NCBI GenBank assembly: GCA_050015055.1 | Contig: JBEKCD010000001.1 | Span: 124,001 to 188,000 of the forward strand | Direction: 5' to 3' | DNA from: JBEKCD01 sp050015055 | Lineage (GTDB): Archaea; Thermoproteota; Bathyarchaeia; Bathyarchaeales; Bathycorpusculaceae | DNA length: 64,000 nucleotides | Shown: positions 15,945-24,359 of the stretch, piece after piece | How positions within the stretch are numbered: position 1 is the first letter of the stretch | How the letters are laid out: every line of letters starts with the position of its first letter | Translations under genes and position numbers: made by a program | The notes under the pieces: model-generated | Database searches by the model: none | What the model was told of the DNA's origin: nothing | What the model saw: the letters and a program-made list of their open reading frames with translations, nothing else

Positions 15945-18476
15945 TTGAGAAGCAGGATGGTTGCTGGGATGTTACTGGCTGTTCTTTTTACAATCATGCT
16001 GCCGTCAGTGTTCGCTGAAACATCGGGGACAGCTTGGAGAAGCAGCGACGTACAGTACGCTGGGAGCCGTGGTGTCGTTCAAATGGAAACGTCGGGTTTG
16101 TATGGCTTCCCTGACTTGGCTCCAACCGGACGTTCTTTCGGAGTCAGCACCAAGATAGGGGGTACGTATGAAGGAGGCTATCCCATGGTGGCCACTGACG
16201 GTGCCGGCGGAGTCTACGTTACCTGGTACAACCTCGACACTCTGGAACTGTTCTTCACATACTCTCACGATTATGGGAGAAGCTGGGGCCCGGTCACAAA
16301 AATCTGTGGCGGAGGAAATCCGCTGGTGGGCTGCTCAGATCCAGACGTTGCCGTTGATAGCCAGAATGGCTATGTGTACGTGGAGTGGATAGATAACAGA
16401 ACTGGGCACACAAACGTGCAGCTGTGCAGGTCAGTTGATCGGGGCGTGTCCTTTGGCTCAGCCGCTACGATCAACAACGTTGGAGGAAGCGACATCGTAA
16501 GGGTAGACAATGGTGTGAGTTACACAACGCACGTTGCAGTTGCTAATGATGGGACGGTGTATGTTGCGTGGGAAGACAACAGAACCAGCCCATCATGTTC
16601 AGATGTTTATCTCGCTAAATCCACCGATGACGGTGAGACTTTCAACACCAACACAAGGGTAAATCCCTATGAAGCTAACACAAATCACACAGTTCCATGG
16701 ATAACGGTCGACCAGGCAGGAGTCGTGTACGTAGCCTACACAAAGACTAACACCACGATACAGAGCATCTACCTGACGAAATCTTTGGACGGAGGCTTAT
16801 CCTTTAGAGCCGCTGTCGAGATCAATGATGATTCTGGGTATTACTACCGCGGAAAAAAGGAAGTTGCCGTTTCAAAAGATGGGAAGGTTCATGTTGTGTG
16901 GACAGATGGCAGAAATCAAAATGGATATTGGGACATATACTTTGCAATGTCCTTGGACGGCGGTCTTTCATTCGGTCCGAACGTCCGAGTTAACGACGAT
17001 CACACGGCAAATTGGCACGGAACTCCCTCGCTTGCCATTGACAGCGACGGAGGCATTCACATCGTATGGGAGGATTTCAGAAACAACGGCGTCACCTCGA
17101 CCTATTTTAGGGATGCGTATTATGCCTACTCAGAAGATGGCATTCATTTCTCTGAAAACGTCAAAGTCAACTACGTGCCCAACGCCACCTGGGTTGACTG
17201 CGCAGATCCGAACCTAGCCGTCGACTCTTATGACAATCTGTACATCGTGTGGGCGGACTCTCCCTACAGCAAAATCAACTACACGGTGTATTTTGCTTTC
17301 AGCGCAGGTTCGACGTCGCCTATGTTTCAGCACGACCAAACCCACAGCGGATACTCCACCTCCGTTGCGCCAGACACGAATCAAACACTTTGGAACTTCA
17401 CAACCGACGGTCCGCTGTACTCTTCTCCTGCAGTCGCAGACGGCACAGTATACGCATGCCCAGAGGGCGCTAAGGTTTATGCTATAGATGCTTTCACGGG
17501 AACGCTGATATGGAATTACACGACAACAGGCAACTTGGTAGGGTCTTCATCCCCTGCTGTCGTAGACGGCAAGGTCTACGTCGGCTCATGGCTTGGCATC
17601 GTCTACGCTCTGAACGCTACAACGGGCACACAGGTGTGGAACTTCACAACAGGAGGCGATGTGGAGTCTTCTCCTGCAGTCGTTTATGGGAAGGTCTACG
17701 TAGGCTCTTCTGACGGCGAGGTCTATGCCCTGAACGCTTCCCTTGGCACGCTGATGTGGAACTGCACGACGGCCGGTGCAGTGTACTCTTCTCCCGCTGC
17801 GGCTGAGGGCAGAATCTACGTGGGCTCAAACGATGACAGGATTTACGCCTTGAATGCTTCAACAGGTGCACTCATCTGGAACTACACGACCGGTGGCATG
17901 GTGCGTTCTTCTCCTACTGTTGCCGACGGCGTGGTCTTCACAGGGTCGTACGACGGCAAGGTTTATGGTTTGAATGCTTCTACCGGCGCTCTCATATGGA
18001 GTTACCAAACTGGGCTTTGGGTATGGTCTTCTCCTGCTGTTGTTAACGACATCGTCTACGTGGGCTCAATGGACGGCAAGCTTTATGCTTTGAATGCTTC
18101 CACCGGCACTGTCATATGGAACTACACGACTGGTGGGCCTGTGGGCTCTTCTCCTGCAGTTGCTGACGGTAAACTGTTCGTGGGCTCAGATAATGACAGA
18201 GTTTACGCTTTGAACGCCACAACAGGCACACTGGTGTGGAGCTACCTGACATCCTACGGGGTGAGGTCTTCTCCAGCTGTAGCAGACGGCAAAGTGTTCA
18301 TAGGCTCAAACAACGGCCAAGTCTATGTTTTCGGCCCGGGCCCAGGAGTCCCCGAGTTCCCGGCTGGCCTCATGATTCCAGTATTCGCTGCTCTTTCCTT
18401 CATCGCAGTTGTAGCCACGAAACTCTCATCTCACAAAAAGGTGCTCCGCCCTCGATCCTGCCGTTCAGAAGATTAA
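15945..18476 (+). CDS. Secreted BNR/sialidase-like plus PQQ-type beta-propeller protein with PEF anchor
   Basis: Surface protein of 843 aa starting at TTG, with an ATG four codons later. Signal peptide residues 1-24. Residues about 55-460 hold repeated BNR-like blades (SxDxGxTF-type motifs such as SVDRGVSFG, STDDGETF, SLDGGLSF), the fold of exo-sialidases. Residues about 475-800 hold seven or more PQQ-type blades with a 40-aa period (VYALNASTGALIWNYTTGG... SSPAVADGKVYVGS). The C-terminus is VPEFPAG, a hydrophobic helix and a basic end, a PEF-type anchor. No sialidase catalytic set was recognised, so a binding or scaffold role is more likely than hydrolysis. The propeller blades resemble those of the protein at 36.2 kb. 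Confidence 0.8.
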   Translation: MRSRMVAGMLLAVLFTIMLPSVFAETSGTAWRSSDVQYAGSRGVVQMETSGLYGFPDLAPTGRSFGVSTKIGGTYEGGYPMVATDGAGGVYVTWYNLDTLELFFTYSHDYGRSWGPVTKICGGGNPLVGCSDPDVAVDSQNGYVYVEWIDNRTGHTNVQLCRSVDRGVSFGSAATINNVGGSDIVRVDNGVSYTTHVAVANDGTVYVAWEDNRTSPSCSDVYLAKSTDDGETFNTNTRVNPYEANTNHTVPWITVDQAGVVYVAYTKTNTTIQSIYLTKSLDGGLSFRAAVEINDDSGYYYRGKKEVAVSKDGKVHVVWTDGRNQNGYWDIYFAMSLDGGLSFGPNVRVNDDHTANWHGTPSLAIDSDGGIHIVWEDFRNNGVTSTYFRDAYYAYSEDGIHFSENVKVNYVPNATWVDCADPNLAVDSYDNLYIVWADSPYSKINYTVYFAFSAGSTSPMFQHDQTHSGYSTSVAPDTNQTLWNFTTDGPLYSSPAVADGTVYACPEGAKVYAIDAFTGTLIWNYTTTGNLVGSSSPAVVDGKVYVGSWLGIVYALNATTGTQVWNFTTGGDVESSPAVVYGKVYVGSSDGEVYALNASLGTLMWNCTTAGAVYSSPAAAEGRIYVGSNDDRIYALNASTGALIWNYTTGGMVRSSPTVADGVVFTGSYDGKVYGLNASTGALIWSYQTGLWVWSSPAVVNDIVYVGSMDGKLYALNASTGTVIWNYTTGGPVGSSPAVADGKLFVGSDNDRVYALNATTGTLVWSYLTSYGVRSSPAVADGKVFIGSNNGQVYVFGPGPGVPEFPAGLMIPVFAALSFIAVVATKLSSHKKVLRPRSCRSED

Positions 18477-18534
18477 GCTCTAACCTCGCTCTTGACTCTG
18501 AAACCCTATCCGAACGCTCCGCGCGCATCATAAA

Positions 18535-18605
18535 GACGAACAAAAACCATTCTAAACCAATTTAGGAATAAGCATGCGAGCAACGTCAGAATAGGTAGAA
18601 AATGC
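18535..18605 (-). repeat. Single copy of dispersed ~45-bp repeat; coding remnant of a nucleotidyltransferase C-terminus
   Basis: On the minus strand the DNA reads as TYSDVARMLIPKLV followed by a stop and AATGGTTTTT. This closely matches the end of the nucleotidyltransferase at 53580-54611 (HSDYIARMLVPKLA, stop, AATGGTTTTT). No upstream part of such a gene is present. The similarity continues beyond the stop codon, so the unit behaves as a nucleotide repeat as well as a coding tail. Confidence 0.55.
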
Positions 18606-18629
18606 ACACGCTGGATCGACTGGGCCGCG

Positions 18630-19082
18630 CTACCATTGGTCTGGGCGTTGGTACTTGACAGCCGGAGTACTCTCTTTTGCACGTGCGACTTCTGTGGAGA
18701 TACGAAGATATTCATTCGTCTTCTCAGTCAAGAGCTTTGCTATCATTTTCAGCAAATCTGCTACTTCGAAAGGTTTCAGTACGTATCCATCAGCCCTTTC
18801 GTTAACAGCCTTCATTGCATTTTCAATGGAGGGATGTCCAGTGATAATGATCTTGATCATCTTGGGCTGCATCTTTTTCAGCCTATTGAGCAGTTCAGTG
18901 CCTTTAGTGTCCGGTAGTTCGATATCAATAAGGGCAACGTCAAAAGGCGATTTTTCACAGGCTTTGATGGCCTTCTTTCCATTTTCTGCAACTTCAACCG
19001 AATAGCCCTCACCATTCAGAACTGAAGAAAGCATATCTCTTACTCCAGTGTCATCGTCAACGATGAGGATGCTAGTTAACAT
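18630..19082 (-). CDS. Response-regulator receiver protein (CheY-like, stand-alone)
   Basis: Single receiver domain of about 150 aa. Visible are the acidic pocket (ILIVDDD), the phosphoacceptor Asp in VALIDIELPD, the switch Thr in IIITGHPS and the conserved Lys in YVLKPF. No DNA-binding or enzymatic output domain follows; the C-terminal ~30 residues are polar. The start is placed at the ATG at 19082, since GGTGAT precedes it; GTG at 19091 would add three residues. No histidine kinase is adjacent. Stand-alone receivers usually act through protein partners. Confidence 0.85.
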   Translation of the reverse strand: MLTSILIVDDDTGVRDMLSSVLNGEGYSVEVAENGKKAIKACEKSPFDVALIDIELPDTKGTELLNRLKKMQPKMIKIIITGHPSIENAMKAVNERADGYVLKPFEVADLLKMIAKLLTEKTNEYLRISTEVARAKESTPAVKYQRPDQW

Positions 19083-19209
19083 AATCATCACCCTGTCTTA
19101 TGTTCACTCGTACCGATGCAACCTCAAATATTGACAAGTGGGATAAGTCTCTTGTGAAGTAGAAATATGAAGTAAACCAGTGGCGCGCCCTATGGGCGGA
19201 GGCGCGCGT

Positions 19210-19431
19210 ATGAAGAAACTACTGCGCCACAAGAGAATCGAGAACACTATTAAATACATCAGAATGATACAGTCTGAAGACGACGAGTTCGAGGTCACGA
19301 CCCCCACCACGGCTTAAGAAGCAAGACAGGCTCTATCTGTCGGGTTCAACTACATAACTGAGAAAGACGGCATAATGCTGTTCAGAAGACCCAAAAAGTT
19401 CTGTGGTATAAACGCAGGATTGGGTGTTTAA
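19210..19431 (+). pseudogene. C-terminal remnant of a tyrosine recombinase (XerC-like integrase) with an in-frame stop
   Basis: The frame encodes KKLLRHKRIENTIKYIRMIQ, the end of the catalytic domain of archaeal phage-type integrases, with the nucleophile tyrosine in NTIKY. It reaches a TAA at 19315, then resumes in the same frame with EARQALSVGFNYITEKDGI and LFRRPKK to a stop at 19429. The core-binding domain and the upstream Arg/His residues are absent. This is a decayed integrase tail, probably left by a departed element. GGAGG seven bases before the ATG is probably fortuitous. Confidence 0.7.
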
Positions 19432-19478
19432 ACTCTTATACTTGGTTCTGTCTATTCTATGGGAAGTGATGTGTTGTC

Positions 19479-20512
19479 ATGCCTAGAACTGCTGCTCCAT
19501 GGGAAAATGAACGCAAGCTGTTGGTGAAGGCTGAAGACAAGACCGACCCAAAGTTCGGATGCAAACCTGAGGACAGGCCGGCGGAAGATTACTTGAAGCA
19601 CGGTGTAATCAACCTGGACAAGACTGCCGGTCCGACGAGTCACGAGGTGGCTGCTTGGGTTAAACGCATTCTTAAGCTTCAGCGTGTTGGTCACGGCGGG
19701 ACTCTAGAGGCTTAAGAGAAGGCCAGAGAAATCCCAAAGTGACCGGCGTTCTGCCAATCACGCTGGAAGAGGGTACTAGAGTCGTTCAGGCACTGCTCTA
19801 CAGCGGGAAAGAATACGTGTGCGTGATGAAGCTCCACGCAGAGGTCGGGATAGAGCAAGTTAAGAAGGTTCTAGGCGAATTTGAAGACTTGATTTATCAG
19901 CGTCCGCCTCTGCGAGCTTCGGTCAAGCGACAGCTGCGAACGAGACGCGTTTACTATTTGGATTTTCTTGAACTGGAGGGTCGCAACGTCCTTTTCAAGG
20001 TGGGATGCGAAGGAGGAACTTACATACGGAAACTGTGTTTCGACGTGGGAGAGGTTCTGGGATGCGGAGCACACATGCAAGAACTGCGCAGAACGAGAGC
20101 CGGACCTTTCGTCGAAGGCAATAGCGTAATCCTGCATGACGCTGCGTACTGGTTTATGGAATGGCAAGAAAAGAAGGATGAAAAGCTCTTGAAGCAGTTC
20201 ATTCAGCCGATGGAAAACGCTCTAGCATTGGTTCCGAAAATATACATAAGAGACTCCGCTGTTGACGCCGTTTGCCACGGCGCAAGCCTGACGGCGCCAG
20301 GCATTTTGTCGCTTGAAACGGGAATGCAGAGAGACTCGATGGTTGCCGTTTTGTCCTTAAAAGGCGAGGCTGTTGCGTTGGCCAAGGCCCTAGCCAACTC
20401 AGAGGAAGCTCTGAACATGGAACACGGGGTGGTCGCCAAGACGATGCGAGTGCTCATGCCTAGAGGCACCTACCCGAAGTGTTGGAGGACTGGCGGAGAA
20501 AAGAATGGCTAA
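19479..20512 (+). CDS. cbf5: rRNA pseudouridine synthase Cbf5 (archaeal H/ACA RNP), gene split by a BHB intron
   Basis: Catalytic subunit of H/ACA guide RNPs, which isomerises uridines in rRNA; a TruB-type fold with a C-terminal PUA domain. The gene lies in two frames: exon 1 at 19479-19707 and exon 2 at 19731-20512. Removing 19708-19730 gives an uninterrupted 336-aa protein whose junction reads GHGGTLDPKVTGVLP, the universal catalytic motif with nucleophile Asp77. Upstream are GVINLDKTAGPTSHEV; downstream are CEGGTYIRKLC, HMQELRRTRAGPF and a PUA domain from about residue 245. Without splicing, translation ends at the TAA at 19713. The last 8 nt overlap the next gene. Confidence 0.9.
19708..19730 (+). 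other. 23-nt BHB intron in cbf5 pre-mRNA
   Basis: The fold is a strict bulge-helix-bulge. Outer exon helix GGGA (19698-19701) pairs with TCCC (19732-19735). Central 4-bp helix CTCT (19702-19705) pairs with AGAG (19725-19728). The two 3-nt bulges are AGA (19706-19708) and AAA (19729-19731). Inner helix GGCTT (19709-19713) pairs with AGGCC (19720-19724), with a six-base loop. The tRNA splicing endonuclease cuts after the second bulge base, which gives exactly CTAG + ATCCC, that is Leu-Asp-Pro. The intron is phase 1 within the catalytic Asp codon. Confidence 0.9.
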
Positions 20513-21122
20513 AGACGCCAAGAACATTGAACACTACTTTGTGGCGAATCCAAAATCGAGGCCAAGATATGGTCTGATACGCACTCACCTCCGCGGAAAA
20601 CCTTTCGAGTTTCTGACAGCCTCGGGGGTGTTCTCAAAACAGCGGATTGATCTGGGCACTCGGCTGCTGATAGAATCCATGCTGTTGCCCAAGAAGGGCT
20701 GCGCGTTGGACATTGGTTGCGGCTACGGCGCCGTTGGGATTGGAGCAGCGGCCTTTAACCCACGCTTGTACGTGATTTTGGTCGATGTGAACGCGCGTGC
20801 GGTTTGGCTTGCCAGACAGAACGTTGAGAAGAACATGGTCAGCAACGCGGAAGTCAGGCGCGGTTGCCTGTACGCACCAGTGAAAGATCTAATTTTCGAC
20901 TGCGTACTCTCAAACCCTCCTGTAAGCGCGGGCATGGAGACCGTCAAAGCGATGATAGTTGAAGCACCGAGGCACATGGTCTGCGGGGGCGTTTTCCAGA
21001 TGGTGGTAAAATCCAAGATTGGAGGCAAAAGGTTGCGTACGATTTTTGAGGAAGCTTTCGGAAATGTTGAGGTCTTGGCAAGGGAAAGCGGTTACCGCGT
21101 ACTATTGTCCAGAAGGCAATAG
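20505..21122 (+). CDS. Class I SAM-dependent methyltransferase, RsmC/RlmG-like
   Basis: Predicted RNA guanine-N2 methyltransferase of 205 aa. The SAM motif is CALDIGCGYGAVGIGAA (about residues 65-80), VLVDVNARAV carries the ribose-binding acidic residue, and motif IV is SNPPVSAG (NPPF-type), typical of base N-methylation. HYFVANPKSRPRYG at the N-terminus is shared with archaeal RsmC-like proteins. It overlaps cbf5 by 8 nt, so the two RNA modification genes are co-transcribed and probably translationally coupled. The precise rRNA or tRNA target is unknown. Confidence 0.8.
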   Translation: MAKDAKNIEHYFVANPKSRPRYGLIRTHLRGKPFEFLTASGVFSKQRIDLGTRLLIESMLLPKKGCALDIGCGYGAVGIGAAAFNPRLYVILVDVNARAVWLARQNVEKNMVSNAEVRRGCLYAPVKDLIFDCVLSNPPVSAGMETVKAMIVEAPRHMVCGGVFQMVVKSKIGGKRLRTIFEEAFGNVEVLARESGYRVLLSRRQ

Positions 21123-21162
21123 GGTTGGACTTACTCGCTTGCTGCAAGCCTGTGCTGGAAAA

Positions 21163-21174
21163 CCTATAATAAAC
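21163..21174 (+). promoter_or_regulatory. TATA box upstream of tRNA-Ser
   Basis: CCTATAATAAAC lies about 38-40 nt before the first base of tRNA-Ser. With initiation about 25 nt downstream this leaves a short 5' leader for RNase P. The Nudix gene begins only 33 nt after the tRNA CCA, so this promoter may also serve it. Confidence 0.5.
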
Positions 21175-21206
21175 TACTCTGCTTGAATATGAGTTGTTGC
21201 ATTTGC

Positions 21207-21319
21207 GCCGGGGTATCCTAGCCAGGTAGGGAGCAAGCCTGGAGACGTTTCTACATGAAACGCCTAAAAGCTTGTGGCCTCTCGGGGCCGCGTGGGTTCA
21301 AATCCCACCCCTGGCGCCA
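21207..21319 (+). tRNA. tRNA-Ser(GGA) with a 24-nt intron at 37/38; CCA encoded
   Basis: Class II tRNA. Acceptor stem GCCGGGG/CCCTGGC with G73 and an encoded CCA (21317-21319). The D loop contains AGCCAGGT, the T arm is GTGGG-TTCAAAT-CCCAC, and a long variable arm contains GGCC/GGCC, as expected for Ser. The anticodon stem CAAGC/GCTTG encloses CTGGAG, an intron, and A38. The intron (about 21244-21267) contains a strong hairpin CGTTTC-TACAT-GAAACG. The expected central 4-bp helix of the BHB is poor (only two G-C pairs), so this is a relaxed splice motif. Confidence 0.88.
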
Positions 21320-21351
21320 TTGCGCTGCCAAACGTAAATCGGGGAAGACCA

Positions 21352-21786
21352 ATGTCTTTGCATGAAAAATCCTGTGGAGCAGTCGTGTTCAAACGTGACG
21401 GAGAAGTCCAATACCTTCTCTTGCACTACGAGGCAGGCCACTGGGACTACGTGAAAGGCCAGGTTGAACCACATGAAACTGAAAAGGAAACGGTAGTCCG
21501 CGAGCTGCATGAAGAAACAGGCATCACCAACGCACGTTTCATCGAGGGTTTCAGGGAAGAAATAAGCTATTTCTACAGAAGAGAAGCTAGGACAGTATAC
21601 AAGGAAGTCATCTTTTTTCTAATCGAAAGCAAAGAAAGCAATGTGAGATTGTCCTACGAGCACGTGGGATATGAATGGCTCAACTACGAGAAAGCAATGG
21701 CCAGACTCACTTTCGCAAACGCCAAGAAAGTGCTGGCAAAAGCACACGAGTTCCTCAGAAAACACGAGAAAAAACAAGCGAGCTAG
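21352..21786 (+). CDS. Nudix hydrolase, Ap4A-hydrolase-like
   Basis: Nucleoside diphosphate-linked hydrolase of 144 aa. The Nudix box is complete: GQVEPHETEKETVVRELHEE followed by TGI (about residues 39-61), with the REL-EE metal ligands. HEKSCGAVVFKRDGEVQYLLL at the N-terminus and a C-terminal basic tail resemble the diadenosine tetraphosphate hydrolases of archaea and eukaryotes. A longer frame runs back through tRNA-Ser; I choose the ATG at 21352, where the family homology begins. No promoter fits in the 33 nt after the tRNA, so it is probably read from the tRNA transcript. Confidence 0.85.
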   Translation: MSLHEKSCGAVVFKRDGEVQYLLLHYEAGHWDYVKGQVEPHETEKETVVRELHEETGITNARFIEGFREEISYFYRREARTVYKEVIFFLIESKESNVRLSYEHVGYEWLNYEKAMARLTFANAKKVLAKAHEFLRKHEKKQAS

Positions 21787-21805
21787 GTTCAGCGTCGCAT
21801 TTTCT

Positions 21806-22747
21806 TCATGCTTCAGATGCAGGTTCTGTCTGTGCTGTTTGGTTCGTTTTCCTTATCACATCAGTTACTGAGGCGACTGACTGATCAAATTCCGCCTTCG
21901 TTTTGGGATCGAGTTTGAGTTCCAGGATCCTTTCGACACCGTTTTTTCCAAGAACGCATGGCACACCGATTGAGACGTCGGAGAAGCCGTACTCGCCCTG
22001 CAGGTAGGTGGAGACGCCCATGACCCTGTTTCTGCCCTTTAGGACAGCGTCCGCCATTATGGCGATGACGGCGCTCGGAGCGTATGTTGTGGCTCCTTTG
22101 AGTTTTATCACGTCTGATCCTGAACTTCTCGTCAAGCTCACTATTTTTTCAATCTGCTGGTTGTTCAGTAGCTCTGTTATCGGTATGCCTGAAACTGAAG
22201 CATGTCTCACGAGAGGCACCATGGAATCTCCGTGTTCTCCGATGACGAGGCCGCGAATGTCCTCTCTTGAAACCCCCAGTTCCTGCGCGATGCACGACCT
22301 GAAACGGAGAGTGTCCAAGATGCTACCCATCCCAAAGACCCGGTTTCTCTCAAACCCGCTCTCCTTGTAGGCCACGTACGTCATGACATCAACTGGATTG
22401 GTTACCATCATGAGTTTGCAGCTTGGACAATACTTCACGACCTCCCTCACGACGGACTTGACTATCTTCGCGTTCTTTCCGGCAAGATCAGACCGGCTCA
22501 TCCCAGGCTGTCTTCCCAGACCCGCTGTGACGATGACGAGATCCGAACCTTTCATTTCACCATAATCGTTCGTTCCCTTGATCTTCCCGTCAAACTCGAT
22601 CGCTGGGGCTGCCTGCATCATGTCCAAGGCTTCACCTCGAGCCAGATTCTCAGCTATATCAACTAAAACAACGTCGCTAGTCCTGAACCCTAGAATGCTG
22701 AAAGCCGCGGAGCTTCCAACTCTCCCAGCACCTACAATCGAAATCAT
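21806..22747 (-). CDS. mdh: Malate dehydrogenase (LDH/MDH family)
   Basis: Interconverts malate and oxaloacetate with NAD(P)H; 313 aa. The dinucleotide motif is SIVGAGRVGSS at the N-terminus. Substrate-loop residues are GLGRQPGMSRSDL, where the Arg after the Gly favours malate over lactate. VTNPVDVMTY and the catalytic His in IGEHGDSMVPL are present, with the paired Asp/Arg in GSILDTLRFR. The ATG at 22747 begins right at MISIVGAG; a TTG at 22756 is an alternative. It lies alone, convergent with the Nudix gene. Confidence 0.92.
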   Translation of the reverse strand: MISIVGAGRVGSSAAFSILGFRTSDVVLVDIAENLARGEALDMMQAAPAIEFDGKIKGTNDYGEMKGSDLVIVTAGLGRQPGMSRSDLAGKNAKIVKSVVREVVKYCPSCKLMMVTNPVDVMTYVAYKESGFERNRVFGMGSILDTLRFRSCIAQELGVSREDIRGLVIGEHGDSMVPLVRHASVSGIPITELLNNQQIEKIVSLTRSSGSDVIKLKGATTYAPSAVIAIMADAVLKGRNRVMGVSTYLQGEYGFSDVSIGVPCVLGKNGVERILELKLDPKTKAEFDQSVASVTDVIRKTNQTAQTEPASEA

Positions 22748-23008
22748 GAATACCAAGTGAAACCTAGTTTCACTTAAACCCTACTCTCTCCATTTTTCAG
22801 AAGTGTCGTTTTGGCAAACGGCTTTTTAACTTCGAGACTCACATCAGCCATCGTGGCGAATCTTGCTTTCACTAGGCGAAATACAAAGGTTTCGTGTGGA
22901 CAAGCCCCTCCAAGCGCCTAGTCTCTGGAACCCGCCGAAAGCACTTTCGGGTTTCGCTCAGTGACAGCAGGTTCGTCAACCTCAACGAGAGTAGGCGAAG
23001 GCGATCAG

Positions 23009-23230
23009 ATGAAGAGCAAACCGCTCATAAACTACATCGCAGAAAACGGTAAGTTCAAAGATGACATGTTTGTGAACGTCACAATATGCAACGTTCCTGA
23101 AAGCCTGCTCAGAGAGTTTATGCGAACGGTCGTGATGCCGTCATACCCAGGCGGAATAAGCGAAGCGCTTCAAGACTTGATGAGAAAAGAAGCTCAAAAA
23201 CAAAAGAAGCTAGACGCGGCGTTTCAATAA
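23009..23230 (+). CDS. Small conserved-looking protein of unknown function
   Basis: A 73-residue protein from the ATG at 23009; an upstream in-frame start at 22961 would add a low-complexity 16 residues. The sequence MKSKPLINYIAENGKFKDDM leads into VNVTICNVPESLLREFMRTV, then a helix-rich end with many Lys/Gln residues. The first part resembles the beta-strand entry of ribbon-helix-helix proteins, with the second half as helices (GGISEALQDLMRKEAQKQKK). DNA binding is a guess from this pattern only. Confidence 0.5.
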   Translation: MKSKPLINYIAENGKFKDDMFVNVTICNVPESLLREFMRTVVMPSYPGGISEALQDLMRKEAQKQKKLDAAFQ

Positions 23231-23410
23231 AGAATCGCGAGTCAGAAACGGCCTAGGTTCAAAGAGTGCACGATTCTGGCATTTTCACGCCTGCACATTC
23301 TCACCTTTGCACTTTACTTCTTTCTTGTCCAGCACGCGCGGAACGAGCATGAAAGCTTTTTAGCGTCAGATTAGTGTATTACGCAGTGATGCTCAAAAGC
23401 AGGAGAGGAG

Positions 23411-23935
23411 TTGTTGAAGGACGTTGAGATGAGGCTTGTTTCTGAGCTCATGAAGAACAGTCGAAGAAGCGACAGAGAACTGGCAAAAGTGCTTGGCATT
23501 TCTCAGCCCACAGTCAGCAGAGCGATCAGAAGAATGGAGGAAGAGGGCATCATCAAGGAGTACACGATGATTCCTGACTTCAACAGGCTTGGGTACAAGA
23601 TTCTTGCGTTAACTTTCATCAAAGTTACAAAAGCATTCACCAAAGAACAAATAGAAAAAGCTAGAGAAATCATCAGAAAAAGTCTGAAGACAGGACCTTT
23701 TGAAGTCGTCATGCTTGAAAGAGGGCTGGGTTTAGTTTATGATGGAGTGTTTATCACTTATCACGAAGACTATTCATCTCACGCGAAGTTCACAAAGTGG
23801 CTCAAACAGTTTGACTTTCTAGAACTAGAGGAAACCGGAAGTTTCCTGATAAACCTAGAGGACAAAGTTCGCTACCGTCCACTGACCTTCTCAACCCTGG
23901 CCAACCACATAATACAAATGAAAGAAAAAAAGTAG
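23411..23935 (+). CDS. Lrp/AsnC-type winged-helix transcriptional regulator
   Basis: DNA-binding regulator of 174 aa starting at a TTG after AGGAGAGGAG. Residues 1-60 form the AsnC-type winged helix: RLVSELMKNSRRSDRELAKV, LGISQPTVSRAIRRMEEEGI, IKEYTMIPDF. The C-terminal ~110 residues are longer than and unlike the usual RAM ligand-binding domain, so the effector is not predictable. In archaea such proteins often act as local repressors or activators. The zinc-ribbon gene downstream is 59 nt away on the same strand. Confidence 0.8.
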   Translation: MLKDVEMRLVSELMKNSRRSDRELAKVLGISQPTVSRAIRRMEEEGIIKEYTMIPDFNRLGYKILALTFIKVTKAFTKEQIEKAREIIRKSLKTGPFEVVMLERGLGLVYDGVFITYHEDYSSHAKFTKWLKQFDFLELEETGSFLINLEDKVRYRPLTFSTLANHIIQMKEKK

Positions 23936-23994
23936 GCATGTCTAACTAGCGGGCGCTAGTAAGCCTATTGAGAGAATGAAGCAGGTGACCTGAC

Positions 23995-24237
23995 ATGGAA
24001 AAACCTGGGAAAGCCAAGACCAAAGTCAAGGTCAAGAAGCGAGGAGTCAGGTTCTGTCCAAAATGCGGGTCCACTGAAATCTATTGGGCTCGTGGGTTAC
24101 CGCAGCTGTGGTCTATCTGGGAGTGTAGAAACTGCGGCTATCACGGGGCATTCATAGTGGAAGACGGCAAAATGTCCAAAAAAATCCAAGAAGAATACGC
24201 AAAAAAACATCGCCACAAAGACGAATCGCAAACCTGA
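23995..24237 (+). CDS. Zinc-ribbon protein
   Basis: An 80-aa protein with a lysine-rich N-terminus (KPGKAKTKVKVKKRG), one zinc ribbon made of FCPKCGST and ECRNCGYHG (CxxC-x20-CxxC), and a charged C-terminal helix. The ribbon resembles those in TFIIS, RpoM or TFB-like proteins, suggesting nucleic-acid or RNA-polymerase contact, but a single ribbon of this type is also found in proteins with other functions. Translation starts at an ATG shortly after AGGTGACC. Confidence 0.65.
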   Translation: MEKPGKAKTKVKVKKRGVRFCPKCGSTEIYWARGLPQLWSIWECRNCGYHGAFIVEDGKMSKKIQEEYAKKHRHKDESQT

Positions 24238-24359
24238 AGCACCAGCACACCCTGCAGCTAGTTCTTCCACCTTTTGCAATTAAGCCTCTCTACTCGCCAA
24301 GAAAGCTTAATTAATCAAAATTATTCTTTACTCAGCACGGCGCCTAGGCCAAATAGATA

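Noticed and set aside
19479..19740. cbf5 as a frameshifted pseudogene
   Set aside because: The 23-nt extra segment folds as an exact BHB and its removal restores the conserved catalytic motif, which chance frameshifts would not do.
21274..21351. Upstream extension of the Nudix frame
   Set aside because: The extension is tRNA-Ser sequence; Nudix similarity begins at the ATG at 21352.
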